Below, piece after piece: positions 40,093-49,878 of a stretch of 64,000 nt of DNA. The stretch covers positions 111,132 to 175,131 of the forward strand of contig NZ_WOTO01000010.1 in the NCBI RefSeq assembly GCF_010993775.1, read 5' to 3'. This stretch comes from Fodinicola feengrottensis. GTDB lineage: Bacteria; Actinomycetota; Actinomycetes; Mycobacteriales; HKI-0501. The stretch's first letter is position 1, and each line of letters starts with the position of its first letter. Under the pieces are notes generated by a model. The model saw nothing but the letters and a program-made list of their open reading frames with translations. It had not been told where the DNA came from and ran no database searches. A program made the translations under genes and the position numbers.

Positions 40093-40182
40093 CTAGCCAA
40101 ACGGGCGATACCGAACGCCGGCGGAATCCGCTGCAATTACCGGGGTTTGGGCCCGTCGGGTCTCCTTTTAGCGGGGAGTGTC

Positions 40183-40623
40183 ATGAGTCAGCCTGGGTAC
40201 GACATGCAGAAGCCGAACACGCCGCCGGTCCCGCCGGCGCCGCCGCAGCAGGGGTTCGCCCCGCCGCAGGGTTATGGGGCCCCGCAGGGCCCGCCGCAGG
40301 GCTATGCAGCGCCGCCCGCGCAGGCGTACCCGCAGCCCGGCCAGCCGTATCAGCCGCCCGCCCCGGGATATCCGCAGCCCGGCCAAATGCCCTTCGGCGG
40401 CCCTTCGCCATACCAGCCGGCTCGGCGGCCCGGCAACCGCAGTGGCCTGATCCAGATCGGCATCGGCGTCGCGCTCATCGTGGCTGGCATCGTGATCTCG
40501 ATCGTGACGTTCGCCATTGCCGACGCCAGCGGCGGCGGCACCTATTTCGTGGCTTATGGCCTGCCCGTTTTCGGGGTCATCTCGATCATTCGGGGCATCA
40601 TCACGCTGATCCGCGGCCGCTGA
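40183..40623 (+). CDS. Proline-rich two-helix membrane protein
   Basis: 146 aa; ATG at 40183 after GGGGAG. The N-terminal ~80 residues are a Pro/Gln/Gly/Tyr-rich cytoplasmic-type tail with repeats such as PPQGYGAPQGPPQGYA and PGQPYQPPAPGYPQPG. The C-terminus has two hydrophobic helices (LIQIGIGVALIVAGIVIS and YGLPVFGVISIIRG). This plan is common in actinobacteria for small unknown membrane proteins. Free-standing, downstream of the IS/MITE pair. No function can be assigned. Confidence 0.75.
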   Translation: MSQPGYDMQKPNTPPVPPAPPQQGFAPPQGYGAPQGPPQGYAAPPAQAYPQPGQPYQPPAPGYPQPGQMPFGGPSPYQPARRPGNRSGLIQIGIGVALIVAGIVISIVTFAIADASGGGTYFVAYGLPVFGVISIIRGIITLIRGR

Positions 40624-40793
40624 CGAGCGACCCCGCTCATTGACAGGCCAGGCCTGCCTTGGTCTGATTGACCCGTGATTCGCCCTGTCCTCACCCGGCG
40701 CCGGCACGTGGACTTCGTCCGTGTCGGCGCTCAGGCGTGTGTGGGATCGGTTCTTTCCTAACCGTTTCCCGCAAACTCCCCTTTGAGGACCTC

Positions 40794-41338
40794 ATGCCAC
40801 ACCCCTCGCTGCTGGCCGCCGACCCGTACGTCGTGTCCACCGACCGGCTGCTGCCGGCGGTCATCCGACTCGGCGACCGTCGCGGCCCCGCCAACTGACC
40901 CTGATCGTGCACATCAACGGCGACCCGGCGCAGGCTCCGGAGCTCGCGGCGAACGTCGTCGACGCTCTCCGGGCCGCCGTCGATCCGCCCGCCACGGTCG
41001 TCGACTTCCCCGCGCCCGCCGTCGTACCAACGGGGCCTGACCTGCGGATATCCGTCGGCGCGCGGCAGGTGGTCTATCGGCGGCGGACGATCGCCTTCAC
41101 CCGGCTGGAGTTTGACCTGCTGCTGTTCCTGTGCGAGCGGCCGCACCGCGTGCACCGCCGCTCCAGCCTGCTCGCGCAGGTGTGGAAGTTCCCGGACAAC
41201 ATGCCTTCCGAGCGTACGATCGACATCCACGTCCGGCGGATCCGCAAGAAACTCGGCACCGAGTTCGACCTGATCTCCACCGTCCGGGGCATCGGCTACC
41301 GCCTCGACCCTTCGGACCTCGTCGCCCTCACCCCCTGA
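40794..41338 (+). CDS. Winged-helix transcriptional regulator without receiver domain
   Basis: About 181 aa after joining frames near 40893. ATG at 40794 (MPHPSLLAADPYVVSTDRLL) follows GAGGAC. A short N-terminal domain (HINGDPAQAPELAANVVDAL) is followed by an OmpR/PhoB-type winged helix: RRRTIAFTRLEFDLLLFLCE, HRRSSLLAQVW, the recognition helix region SERTIDIHVRRIRKKLG and STVRGIGYRLDP. It has no phospho-acceptor receiver, like other orphan actinobacterial regulators of this type. Target genes unknown; it converges on the acyl-ligase gene. Confidence 0.83.
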
Positions 41339-41345
41339 CGACCTT

Positions 41346-41397
41346 CGCAAGGGTGACGTTGTTGCGGCTTTTGCCGCCCCACAACGTCACCCTCGCG
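41346..41397. terminator. REP-like hairpin terminator between converging genes
   Basis: CGCAAGGGTGACGTTGT and ACAACGTCACCCTCGCG pair at 16 of 17 positions with a GC-rich loop (GCGGCTTTTGCCGC adds an inner stem). The same right-arm motif occurs at 27818-27880, so this looks like a dispersed palindrome reused as a terminator. Confidence 0.75.
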
Positions 41398-41403
41398 ATG
41401 GTC

Positions 41404-42897
41404 CTAGAGATGTCGGATGGCGGACAACAGGCGGGTTTTGTCGGGCTTGCCGGTGGGACCGAGGGGCACATGGGCGACCAGAGTGAGGGTGGCCGGCACC
41501 GCGGCCTCGCCGAGCTCCCTGGCGACCAACGCCCGCAGAGCGTCGAGGTCCGGCTCGCGATCGCCGGCCGCGACCAGGAACCCATGGGCGGCCTCGCCGG
41601 TGTTCTCGTCCGGGGCGCCAATCACGTACGCCTGATCCACGTCCGGATCTGACGCCAGCACCTTCTCGATCGGGCCGGCGTAATGGATGATCGCGTTCAC
41701 GATGATGACATCGCGGGAACGTCCGGTCAGATAAAGGAAACCTCGCGCGTCCTGATGCCCGAGATCGCGCGTACGCACCCAGCCGTCGACCAGCACCGCC
41801 TCGGTTTCGGCCAGATCACACCAATAGCCAGCGAGCGCGTACGGTGCTCGGACGTAGATCTCGCCCACCGTCCCGGTCGGCACAACTTTTCCTTCGTCGT
41901 CACGAATTTCCAGATCGATCTCGGCGCACGGCCGACCAACCGAGCCGATCGTCTCCGGCCAGCGCGCCACATCGCCAGCGAACAGCCAGGTGAGCACCCC
42001 GATCTCGGTCTGCCCGTACGCCTGCCGCAGCGCCGGCCCGAACCGCTGGAAACCCTCCGCCAGCCGGTGCGCGGACAGCGGCGAGCCGGCCACCTTCACC
42101 GACCGCAGGGTGGAGATGTCGACCCGCTGGTGCGCCAGCACATCCAGCACTTTGTGCAACCGCGGCACCGTCAACAAGCACGCGGTGGCCCGCAGTTTCT
42201 CAATCACCCAAGGAAAGTTGGGGATGCCTTCGGGAATCACCGCGGTGCCGCCGGAGAACAGACAGAGCGCCAGGTGCTCCATCATGACTCCGCTGGTGAG
42301 CGAGCCGAAGAGCAGGAATCGCTGGTAATCGGTGGAAATCTGACGGGTCAGCGGGGTCCAGTTGGCCGGCTGCCAGGACCAGTGCTGGGTCATTGCCGCG
42401 TACGTGAACACGACACCCTTGGGGTCACCGGTGCTGCCGCTGGTGAAGAGCACCTGCGCGACATCTTCCGGCCGCCCGGTGGCCACCGGTTTTTCGTACC
42501 CGGACAACAGGTCCGGGCCGATGCGGACAACCTTCACCGAACGGGCCGCAGCGCGAAGCTGGGGAGTCGCCGAGTCGTCGTCGACCACCAGGATGTCAAT
42601 GTCCTGGCCGAGAATGTGCCGCTGGTGGGCGGGCGTGAGACCGGCTCGTACGCCCACCAGCCGGCAGCCCAGCACGTTGGCGGCCATCGACACCGCGAAA
42701 CCCTCCGGGGTCACCCCGGTCGCCACCGCGATCCCGGACCCGGGTTTCGCGCCGGCCGCTCGCAGTCCGGCGGCGAATCGCCCGATCAGCTCGAGCGTCT
42801 GCGCTCGGGTGACCTTTCTCGCACCCACCTCGAAGGCCGGACTTTCCGGCTGCTGCTCGAAAGCATCGAGCAGCGCCTGCGGAAAGACATTGTCCAT
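41404..42897 (-). CDS. AMP-dependent acyl-CoA synthetase/ligase
   Basis: 497 aa from ATG 42897 (MDNVFPQALLDAFEQQPESP). ANL-superfamily adenylating enzyme: VLFTSGSTGDPKGVVFTY (P-loop), RQAYGQTEIGVLTW, VDGWVRTRDLGHQDARGF, LTGRSRDVIIVNAIIHYAGP, and the C-terminal PLGPTGKPDKTRLLS with the catalytic Lys. It activates a carboxylic acid as an acyl-AMP; the substrate cannot be told from sequence. The frame is open far upstream (to 43608) but that part is the out-of-frame neighbour. Lies 31 bases after the unknown protein gene, probably one operon. Confidence 0.88.
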   Translation of the reverse strand: MDNVFPQALLDAFEQQPESPAFEVGARKVTRAQTLELIGRFAAGLRAAGAKPGSGIAVATGVTPEGFAVSMAANVLGCRLVGVRAGLTPAHQRHILGQDIDILVVDDDSATPQLRAAARSVKVVRIGPDLLSGYEKPVATGRPEDVAQVLFTSGSTGDPKGVVFTYAAMTQHWSWQPANWTPLTRQISTDYQRFLLFGSLTSGVMMEHLALCLFSGGTAVIPEGIPNFPWVIEKLRATACLLTVPRLHKVLDVLAHQRVDISTLRSVKVAGSPLSAHRLAEGFQRFGPALRQAYGQTEIGVLTWLFAGDVARWPETIGSVGRPCAEIDLEIRDDEGKVVPTGTVGEIYVRAPYALAGYWCDLAETEAVLVDGWVRTRDLGHQDARGFLYLTGRSRDVIIVNAIIHYAGPIEKVLASDPDVDQAYVIGAPDENTGEAAHGFLVAAGDREPDLDALRALVARELGEAAVPATLTLVAHVPLGPTGKPDKTRLLSAIRHL

Positions 42898-42928
42898 CGG
42901 GTCGTGCACTCCCTCTCCAGTCACGCTC

Positions 42929-43509
42929 TCATGCCACGCTTCGCACCAGCCCGTGCAACCACTGGGGCCAGCGCGCGCTCGTATACACCCTTTCCGGGAC
43001 CAGAAAACGCAGGTCCCGGACCCGCCTGATCTCGTCGTCCAGCACCGGCAGGATGACGAACTCCACCTCGAAGGGCGCGGCCGGGTGGCCGATCTCGCGC
43101 TCCACCGAGGCGACCACTTCCAGGTTCGTCTCGGACGGACGCAGCTCCGCGATGCCGTGGCGCTTGCGACGACGGTGCCACCGGTGCGCCTCCTCCCAGC
43201 GAGCCCGAGTGATCGCGGCGAGCGCCGGTGATCCAGCGAGGCCGGCAAAATCCGGCGGCCCGTACGACTCCAGCGGAGCACTGTCCGCGGCTCCGGCCAC
43301 CGCATGCCACCAGGTGTGCCAGCCCTCGACCAACGTCGACCGGTGTGGACGGATGCGGCCGGCAGCAAGTCGAAGTCCAGCGGGCCGGGCACGATGCCGC
43401 CAGGTGGCACGTTGATCCGCTCCGCGGCCCGGATCCACAGTGGCAGCAGGAGGGACTCGTTCCACTCGTCGATGGCGATCCGCCACGACCGGCTTCCCCC
43501 CAGCTGCAT
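42929..43509 (-). CDS. Conserved-looking protein of unknown function
   Basis: About 193 aa after joining two frames near 43360. ATG at 43509 has GGAGG nine bases upstream. Sequence features: MQLGGSRSWRIAIDEWNESL, GPLDFDLLPAA, STLVEGWHTWWHAVAG, ARWEEAHRWHRRRKRHG, EVEFVILPVLDDEIRRVRDL. Rich in Trp, His and Arg; no membrane segment or signal peptide. I do not recognise the family. Its position just before the AMP ligase suggests a shared pathway. Confidence 0.6.
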
Positions 43510-43664
43510 GGACTTGACACCTCCGCTATTCGGACGTGTCAACAGTAGTCCGGATATCGTGGCTGGAAGATCCGGTACGGCCACCTTTGGCCGGACCGAA
43601 AACGACACCGGGCCCTCCTTGAGGACAACCCGGTGCCGAGAGAATTTCTAGGGACTAAAGACCC

Positions 43665-44675
43665 TTATCGGCCGCCCAACAAGCCGCCAAGGCCGCCCAG
43701 CAGGCCGCCCGGACCCTGGCCGCCGCCAAATCCGCCGCCGGCACTGCCCTGGCCGCCGAAGAAGTTGCTGGCCGGGCCGCCCGGGGTCTGGCCCGCACCG
43801 AGGCCGAACCGCTCGCCCAGGCCGCCGGCCGCCAGCGCGTTGTGTACGGCGGGAGCAGCTCGCAGGGCTGCACCACCACGTACCCCTCGCCGGCGAACTG
43901 CATCTGCCACGACTCACCGGTGTTGCCCCGCGGCTTCCACACCGAGGATGTGGTGACCGCCGCCTGCATCGAGACCTGCAGGCTGGAGGACCAGCCGATC
44001 ACCGCGTCCGCGTCGGCGAAGTAGTAGTTCTGCGAAGTCACCTTCATCACCAGCGGCGCACCCGTGGTGGTGACCGCGACCTGGCCGGTGCCCGTCATCT
44101 CGATGTTGAAGCCGCCGGCGCCGGCGATCTGCGGGCCGCCGGTGTCGATTCGTACGATGTCCCAGTCCAGCTCCGGGGCGAACGCGAGGACGTTTTTGCC
44201 GTCCACCGTGAAACCATCACCGGTCAGGTTGAGGATGTGCACGTCCTGGGCCTGGTTCGCGAGGTAAACCGTGCCAGAACCATGGCATTTCATCAGGCCG
44301 AGCGTTTCTCCGGACAACAGCCCGGAAAAGTAGTGGCCCCAGGTGGGAGTGGTTGCCGTCGAAGCTGATGCCGCCCTGGTACGCCACCATGCCGCCGGCC
44401 CGGGAATAGCACTCGGTCATCCCGGACTGCTGGCCGAGCGTCACCTTCAGCATTTTCCCGTTCTGCAGAACGAAAGCGTCGGTTGACGGGTTCGGCTGGT
44501 TGCCCAGCAGGGTGTTCGAACCCTGGCCGCCGAATCCGAGCGGCCCAGGCATTCCACCACCCATCGGCGGCATGCCTGGCATTCCCGGCATCGGCGCGCC
44601 CGGCATCGGCATCGGAGGCGGCGGCAGGCCCGGCATGCCACCCTGCGGCGGATATCCCTGCGGTGGATACGTCAT
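43665..44675 (-). CDS. AIM24-family protein, Pro/Gly-rich at both ends, two apparent frameshifts
   Basis: Starts MTYPPQGYPPQGGMPGLPPP (ATG 44675 after GGGGGAAGAG): a Pro/Gly/Met-rich head, then the AIM24 beta-barrel-type domain (NGKMLKVTLGQQSGMTECYS, AGGMVAYQGGISFDG, GSGTVYLANQAQDVHILNL, GFTVDGKNVLAFAPELDWDI, GGFNIEMTGTGQVAVTT, FADADAVIGWSSSLQ), then a Gly-rich tail ending LLGGLGGLLGGR. AIM24 proteins are linked to membrane organisation in mitochondria and often accompany TerD in bacteria. Frames switch near 44325 and 43840. Last gene of the minus-strand Ter arm, 10 bases after the previous one. Confidence 0.82.
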
Positions 44676-44685
44676 CTCTTCCCCC

Positions 44686-45363
44686 TCAGCCTCGGAGTGA
44701 GAACGCCGGCCGGGCGTCCTCACTCGGTTGTACGACCACGAATCCAGCGCCCGAGAAGCCCAGCTGGAATGCCTCGCCGGAGCCGCGCCCGATCAGGCTG
44801 CCCAGCTTCATGGTGCGTTTGGGCACCACCTGGAGGCCATCGGTGTAAGCGACCAACGCGTCGGTGTCGACCAGCGTCTGCGCCTCCCGGGTGTCCAGCA
44901 TCGCCGGCGGGCCCTTGCTGGTCAGCGCCACCCAGCCGGTGCCGCGGATCACCACGTTGAACATTCCCATGCCGGACAACATGCTGACGCCCTTGACCCG
45001 TTCGATGCCCCACTGCAGGCTCATGTCGAAGGCGAGAATGTTCTTGCCGTTGACCGAAATTCCCTCGCCGGCCAGCTGCACGATAATGACTTCCTTGCCG
45101 TAGTCGGCAAGATAGAGCAGCCCCTGACCGGTGGCGATCATCAGCGGGACGCCCTCACCGGTGGCCCACGACTTCAGCCACTGGCCCATTTGCGGCGGGT
45201 TCGGGTTGAAGTCCATCAGGCCTTCGTACGCGATCATCGATCCGGTACGACAGAACACATCCTGGCCCGGTTGCAGGACCACCTTGGCGATTTTCGAACC
45301 GTGGTTCGACATCCGATCGTAGATCGGGGTCGTACCGTAGTTCTGTAGCAGGCTTCCTTCCAC
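44686..45363 (-). CDS. AIM24-family protein
   Basis: 225 aa, uninterrupted, from GTG 45363 with GGGGGAG upstream. AIM24 domain along the whole length: SKIAKVVLQPGQDVFCRTGS, MIAYEGLMDFNP, GQGLLYLADYGKEVIIVQL, GISVNGKNILAFDMSLQWGI, MGMFNVVIRGTGWVALTS, VDTDALVAYTDGLQ and GFVVVQPSED. Parallel to its two neighbours, so three AIM24 units lie in a row, probably from duplication. 8 bases after the TerD-AIM24 gene: same operon. Predicted cytoplasmic, likely membrane-associated; biochemical function unknown. Confidence 0.88.
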   Translation of the reverse strand: MEGSLLQNYGTTPIYDRMSNHGSKIAKVVLQPGQDVFCRTGSMIAYEGLMDFNPNPPQMGQWLKSWATGEGVPLMIATGQGLLYLADYGKEVIIVQLAGEGISVNGKNILAFDMSLQWGIERVKGVSMLSGMGMFNVVIRGTGWVALTSKGPPAMLDTREAQTLVDTDALVAYTDGLQVVPKRTMKLGSLIGRGSGEAFQLGFSGAGFVVVQPSEDARPAFSLRG

Positions 45364-45371
45364 GGCTCCCC

Positions 45372-46762
45372 CTAGACCTCGAACGGCTGCACGACGATGA
45401 AATGTCCTTGCATGCCCATGAACTGCAGGGCCGCGGCCTCGCCGGACACCCCGGCGTAGATATTGCGCTGAATGCGTACCTGGCTGGAAACACTCACCCG
45501 CATCCCGGCCGTCCACGCGACAACCGCGTTGACGTCAGCGAAAGTCGGGCCGGCGACCCGGCAGCGTGACCGGCGTACCGTGCGTCATCACCACGATGGT
45601 GCCCTGGCCGCTGACCAGTAAGTGGAACATCACCCCACCGGGAATGCCAGCCGACTCGATCCGCTGGATCTCGGTTTTCAGCGTGGTGTCAAAGGCCAGC
45701 ACGTTGTTCGCGTTGATACACAACGACTGCCCGTTGAGCTCGACGATGTGCAGGTCGGTGGCGTCCTCGGCGAGGAACACCTCGCCCTGCCCCTTGCAGG
45801 TCATCAGCTGCAGCTTCTGGCCGGTCATCTTGGCCTCGAAGAACTGCTGCCGCATGCCGCCGGAGCCCTTGTAGTCGAACTCCACGTTTCCCTGGTACGC
45901 GACCATCGAACCGCGTTTGGCGTACGCGTCGGCGCCGAGCGTCACCTTGACCATTTTGGAGCTCTGCTTGGTCCACCGGCCGGTGGTCGCCTGCTCTTTG
46001 TACTTGACCAGGCTGACCATCGCGCCGGGGGGGTTGGCTGGGAGTTGATCGGCAGGTCCGGCACCGAACCGCTCGGCAGGTCGGCGATCGCACCGGCCGC
46101 CGGTTGACCGCCGCCCAGCTGTACGGCCGCGGCCTGCTGAGGTGCGCCCGGTTGGCCTGGTGGCGGGGCAAAACCCGGCGCGGCGGCCGGTTGTCCCGGC
46201 GGTGCCGCGAAACCCGGGGTCGGTGCTGGCTCCTCGTCGGCCACCTCGCCGCCGAAAGACTTCAGCAGCTCAGCCAAACCGCCGGCAAAGCCCTGCCCAA
46301 CCGCGGCAACCCGCCAGACACCCTTGCGGTAGACATCGGCGATCTCACACGCGCGCGCTCGGCAGTGAAATCCTTGCCACTGAAGGCGTACCGCATGACC
46401 TCGGTGCCCCCAGCCACCAGCCGCAGATAGCCGCGAGCGATCTGCGAAGCGCTGCCGGCACCGTCAAGGGCGGCGCAGAAGGAAAGTTTCTCGATCTTGT
46501 CCGGCACCTGGTTCAGCGTGATCCGGAAGGAATCCGTGTCGCCGGACTGCGGGCCCAGTTTCTGGATGGACCCCTCCGGCGACTTCGGCTGGTTGAAGAA
46601 GACAAAATAGCTGTCGTCCGACAGCTGCCCGTCTTTGTCCAAGCCGAAACAAGAAATATCCCAACTGCCCGATCCCTCAAGGACAATGCCCACGTAGAGA
46701 TCGGTGCCGTCGGTGAGCGCGGACAGCTGGCTCTTCTGCCCCCGTACGAACTCGGTAACCAC
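45372..46762 (-). CDS. TerD-AIM24 fusion protein, three apparent frameshifts
   Basis: N-terminal TerD domain: MVTEFVRGQKSQLSALTDGT, SWDISCFGLDKDGQLSDDSY, FVFFNQPKSPEGSIQKLGPQ, FSGKDFTAERA and VGQGFAGGLAELLKSFGGEV. A Pro/Ala/Gly linker (APPGQPAAAPGFAPPPGQPG) leads into an AIM24 domain: KMVKVTLGADAYAKRGSMVA, GQGEVFLAEDATDLHIVEL, LCINANNVLAFDTTLKTEI, ending MQGHFIVVQPFEV. The join needs one extra C at the seven-C run near 46030; with it the linker reads straight into MVSLVKYKEQA. Other shifts near 46345 and 45550. If the join is not real, there are two adjacent genes. GTG start 46762, 14 bases after the AAA+ gene. Confidence 0.78.
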
Positions 46763-46776
46763 CTATTTCCCCCTCA

Positions 46777-49205
46777 TCAAGAGGACCATTCCTGCGGCGT
46801 CGGCACGTCGTCGGGCGTGATCACCCGAGCCAGCGCGCTCTGCTGGTCGTCGGTCAACTTCTCTCCGAGCAGCTCGGCGACCTCCAGCTCGCCGACCAGC
46901 CGGCGGGCCTGCCGTACCAGAACGTCCTCGTACACAGTGCGGGCCGTACGCGCACTGGCCCAGCCGTCGCGGCCAGCGATCTGGCCGAACAAGGTGGCCA
47001 GCGCCTCGGTCGTACCATCGGCCAGCTCGAGCCCGGCCTCAGCGGCGAAAAGCTCGGCCACCTTGGTCGCTTCGGCCGCCGACATGTCGGAAAACGTGAG
47101 TGTTTTGGTGAAACGCGACCGCAAACCCGGGTTGGAGTCCAGGAATTCGGCCATCGGCGCCGGATATCCGGCCGCCACCACGACCAGGTCGTCGCGGTGC
47201 CGCTCCATCGCCACGATCAGCTCGGCGACCGCCTCCGGACCGAAGTCGCGACCGTCCCCTGTGGACAGTGCGTACGCCTCATCGACGAACAACAGCACTC
47301 CGCCGAGCGCGGCCTCGACCGCGGCCCGGGTGCGCTGTGCGGTGTGCCCGACGTAGCCGGCCACCAGGTCGCGACGGGTGACCGTGTGGACATGTCCCCT
47401 GGACAGCACCCCAAGCGCGGCGAAGATCTGGCCGAGCAGTTCGGCGACCGTGGTTTTCCCGGTGCCGGGATTGCCGACCAGAATCAGGTGGTGGCCGCGG
47501 CCGGGCGCGGAGCCGCCGGCGGACTGCCGCATGCGGGTCACCCGGGCAAGGTCCACCAGGTCGCGGAGCGCGCGTTTCACGTCGTTGAGCCCAACCAGGC
47601 TGTCAAGCCGTCCCAGCGCATCGGTCAGAGCCGTGTCCGATCCGGGTGTCCTGGCCTTTGCGGCCACCGCGACTGGCAGGTCCTCGACCGTGAGCAGGCT
47701 GAGTTTGCGCAGGTCAGTGAGCGTACCCTCGGCCAGCCGGTGGGCCTGGCGCTCGACCGTCGCCTCGTACAACCGCTTCACCGTCCGCGCGCCGCCCTCG
47801 CGGAGCTCGGCTGGACCGGACTTCAGGTGTTGACGGAGACGCTCGGTGACTCCCTCGTCGACCTTGTACTCGCCGGTCGAGACGAGCCGCTCGAAGAGCG
47901 TCACTTGTTCGTCGACTGTCAGCGACGGCAGCCGTACGGTCGTGGCCAGCCGGGTGCGCAGTGCTGGGAAGGCCTCCAGCAAACGCTCGCCACCGCCGGG
48001 CTTACCCGCCAGGATCAGCACGGTGTCCTCGGCCTGGGAGTCCATCAGGCGGGCGAGCGTGTCGATCACCGGGTCCAACGCCTCGTGCGCGATGTCCGGT
48101 GCGGCGAGTGAGTCGATGTCCTCGATGAGCAGGGTGCCGCCGCGGGCCGCCTCGAAGGCCGAGGTGATGCTTTGGACAGCCTGGCCGCCGGAGAAAATGT
48201 AGTCCGGGTCGATCACCGCGAGCTGGCCCTGCGGCAGGAGTCCGAGCGCGCCGTACAGGTCCGCGAGGATGCCCGCGCCACTGGACGTACCGGTGCCGGA
48301 CGGGCCCAGAAGCACGGTGTGCCGAGCCGCGCGAGAGGCGCGCATGCCGGCTCCTTGCGGCGACTCTCCACCCGTGCGACCGCGGTCAGCCGGCGCACCT
48401 CTTCCTTCAGCGGCTCGGCGCCCACCATCGCGGCCAACCGGCCCTGGATCTCCTCCAGCCGCGCATCGGCCGGCGCCCGGGACGGCTCACGTACGCGGCC
48501 CGGCAGCGGTGTGGTGTCGACGGAGACTGTCGGCTGCTGGTCCCGCGGCACTCCGCAGGCGTCGGCGAGCAGGTTGGCGAGGTCGGCGGCGGCCCGGTCG
48601 GGCACCGGCCCGGCCACCACGATGACTTTCTGGCCAGGCAGGTCGATGGCCAGCCGGCGTACCTGCGACACCACCTCGCGGGCCGTTGCCTCGGCGCCGG
48701 AGTCGTCCTTCGTACGAGTGAAGGTCGAGGTCCCGGGCTGGTCCGAGCGGCTGGTGCGGTGCCAGGCGGGCAGCACCGTACGCACCTCGTCCTTGCGGAC
48801 GGTCGGCACATTCACCGTGAAGGTGACCTGCCGGGCCACCCGGGGTCCAGGCTGGTACGAGTGCAGGCGGACCGAATACTCGACGCCGGACTCACCGGGC
48901 GCGACCCCGTCCCAGCGCAGCGCGACCGCGGACTCGGGCCACGTGGTGCGTACCGAGGTGAGGGTGCGCTCCAGCCAACTCCACCCCGGCAACGCGGTAG
49001 CCGCCGCGACCTCCCGCATCCCGGTGCCCGGATCCCGGTCGGACACGTCGACCCACCGGGTAGCGCTCTCGCTGATGACTTCCTCCGCTCGGGTGGGCTG
49101 GTGGCTCTCGGCAGCCGTGTGGCTCTCGGTGGCCGTGGGCTCTAGGCAGCAGTGTGCCAGGGCTGCGCAGCCAGGCCACACCGAAGCATCCATCCGTTCG
49201 GCCAC
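46777..49205 (-). CDS. AAA+ ATPase with two ATPase modules (CbbX/SpoVK-like), one apparent frameshift
   Basis: About 809 aa. An N-terminal ~250 residues of unknown fold (WLERTLTSVRTTWPESAVAL, GQKVIVVAGPVPDRAAADL) leads to a first AAA module (VLLGPSGTGTSSGAG, atypical Walker A without Lys; LLIEDIDSLA; LILAGKPGGG). The second, canonical module resembles CbbX/SpoVK: DSLVGLNDVKRALRDLVDLA, ILVGNPGTGKTTVAELLGQI, DLVAGYVGHTAQRTRAAVEA, LLFVDEAYALS, GYPAPMAEFLDSNPGLRSRF. Frame switch near 48335. CbbX-type ATPases remodel protein partners. First gene of the minus Ter arm. Start GTG 49205 is a guess. Confidence 0.83.
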
Positions 49206-49424
49206 GATGCCCCTCCGGGCAGCCTGTACGGACCTAGACCACTGCGGCTCTCGTCACCGCGACCCGCGCGCCCACTCGAATGTCGCGATATGGCGAAGTT
49301 TTGCCCGGTTTGTGAACCGTACTGTGACATTCGCAAACGAACCCTCACCCAACCCCGCACCCCACCCGTCGACCCCGTTCTTCCTTGAGGCTCCACCCGA
49401 AGGGCACCCCACCCACCCGCTGCA

Positions 49425-49441
49425 CAATCGGAATCCGATTG
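49425..49441. promoter_or_regulatory. 17-bp palindrome in the Ter divergent region
   Basis: CAATCGGA-A-TCCGATTG, perfect apart from the central A. It sits between the divergent AAA+ and TerD genes, just before the repeat element. Candidate operator. Confidence 0.4.
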
Positions 49442-49454
49442 CGCAGCTCTACAC

Positions 49455-49641
49455 AGGGTGCGGCGCGAAACTGTCGTACCCCTCCGGCAGATTTGCCCCC
49501 ACCCAGTGAACGGGTGGGGGGCGGGTTCGAGGACCAACGTTCAACTAAAAATTAAGGACTACCTCTCAACCCACCCCCCGCCCGTTCAAAGGGAGGGGGA
49601 AAGAAAAACAGACACCTACGACAATTTCGCGCCGCACCCCC
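49455..49641. repeat. Palindromic MITE-like repeat, copy C
   Basis: Ends AGGGTGCGGCGCGAAACTGT and, in complement, GGGGTGCGGCGCGAAATTGT, so the inverted ends extend through AGGGTGCGG. Same orientation and order as copy A at 5722-5904, including GAGGACCAACGTTCAACT in the core and GGGAGGGGGAAAGAAAAACA in the right arm. Confidence 0.8.
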
Positions 49642-49878
49642 CTATCGTCATACGTGACGAAAGTGACACAAGCGACGCCCGAGGCCCGAGAGGTGCCAAA
49701 ACCGCCACCACCAGCGCCGAACCCAGCCTTAGAAGCAGCTGAGAGGACACTTCCAGCTGCGAGGAGTTGGGAACCATGGATACAGTCGTGCACGTTCTCA
49801 AGCATGTCCGGCGCAAGACGGCCGTCCGATCCCTGAACGGCACCGGTCGCAGCCGCCATTCATATCGGGAGGAATCCA

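Larger units (their letters stand above)
49206..49878. other. Divergent control region between the two Ter arms
   Basis: About 670 bases with no supported gene. Contains a 17-bp palindrome (49425-49441) and MITE-like copy C (49455-49641). Promoters for both arms must lie here. Confidence 0.6.

Noticed and set aside
41404..43608. A 734-residue ligase with an N-terminal extension
   Set aside because: The extension is mostly out-of-frame translation of a separate upstream gene with its own ribosome site; the ligase starts at 42897.
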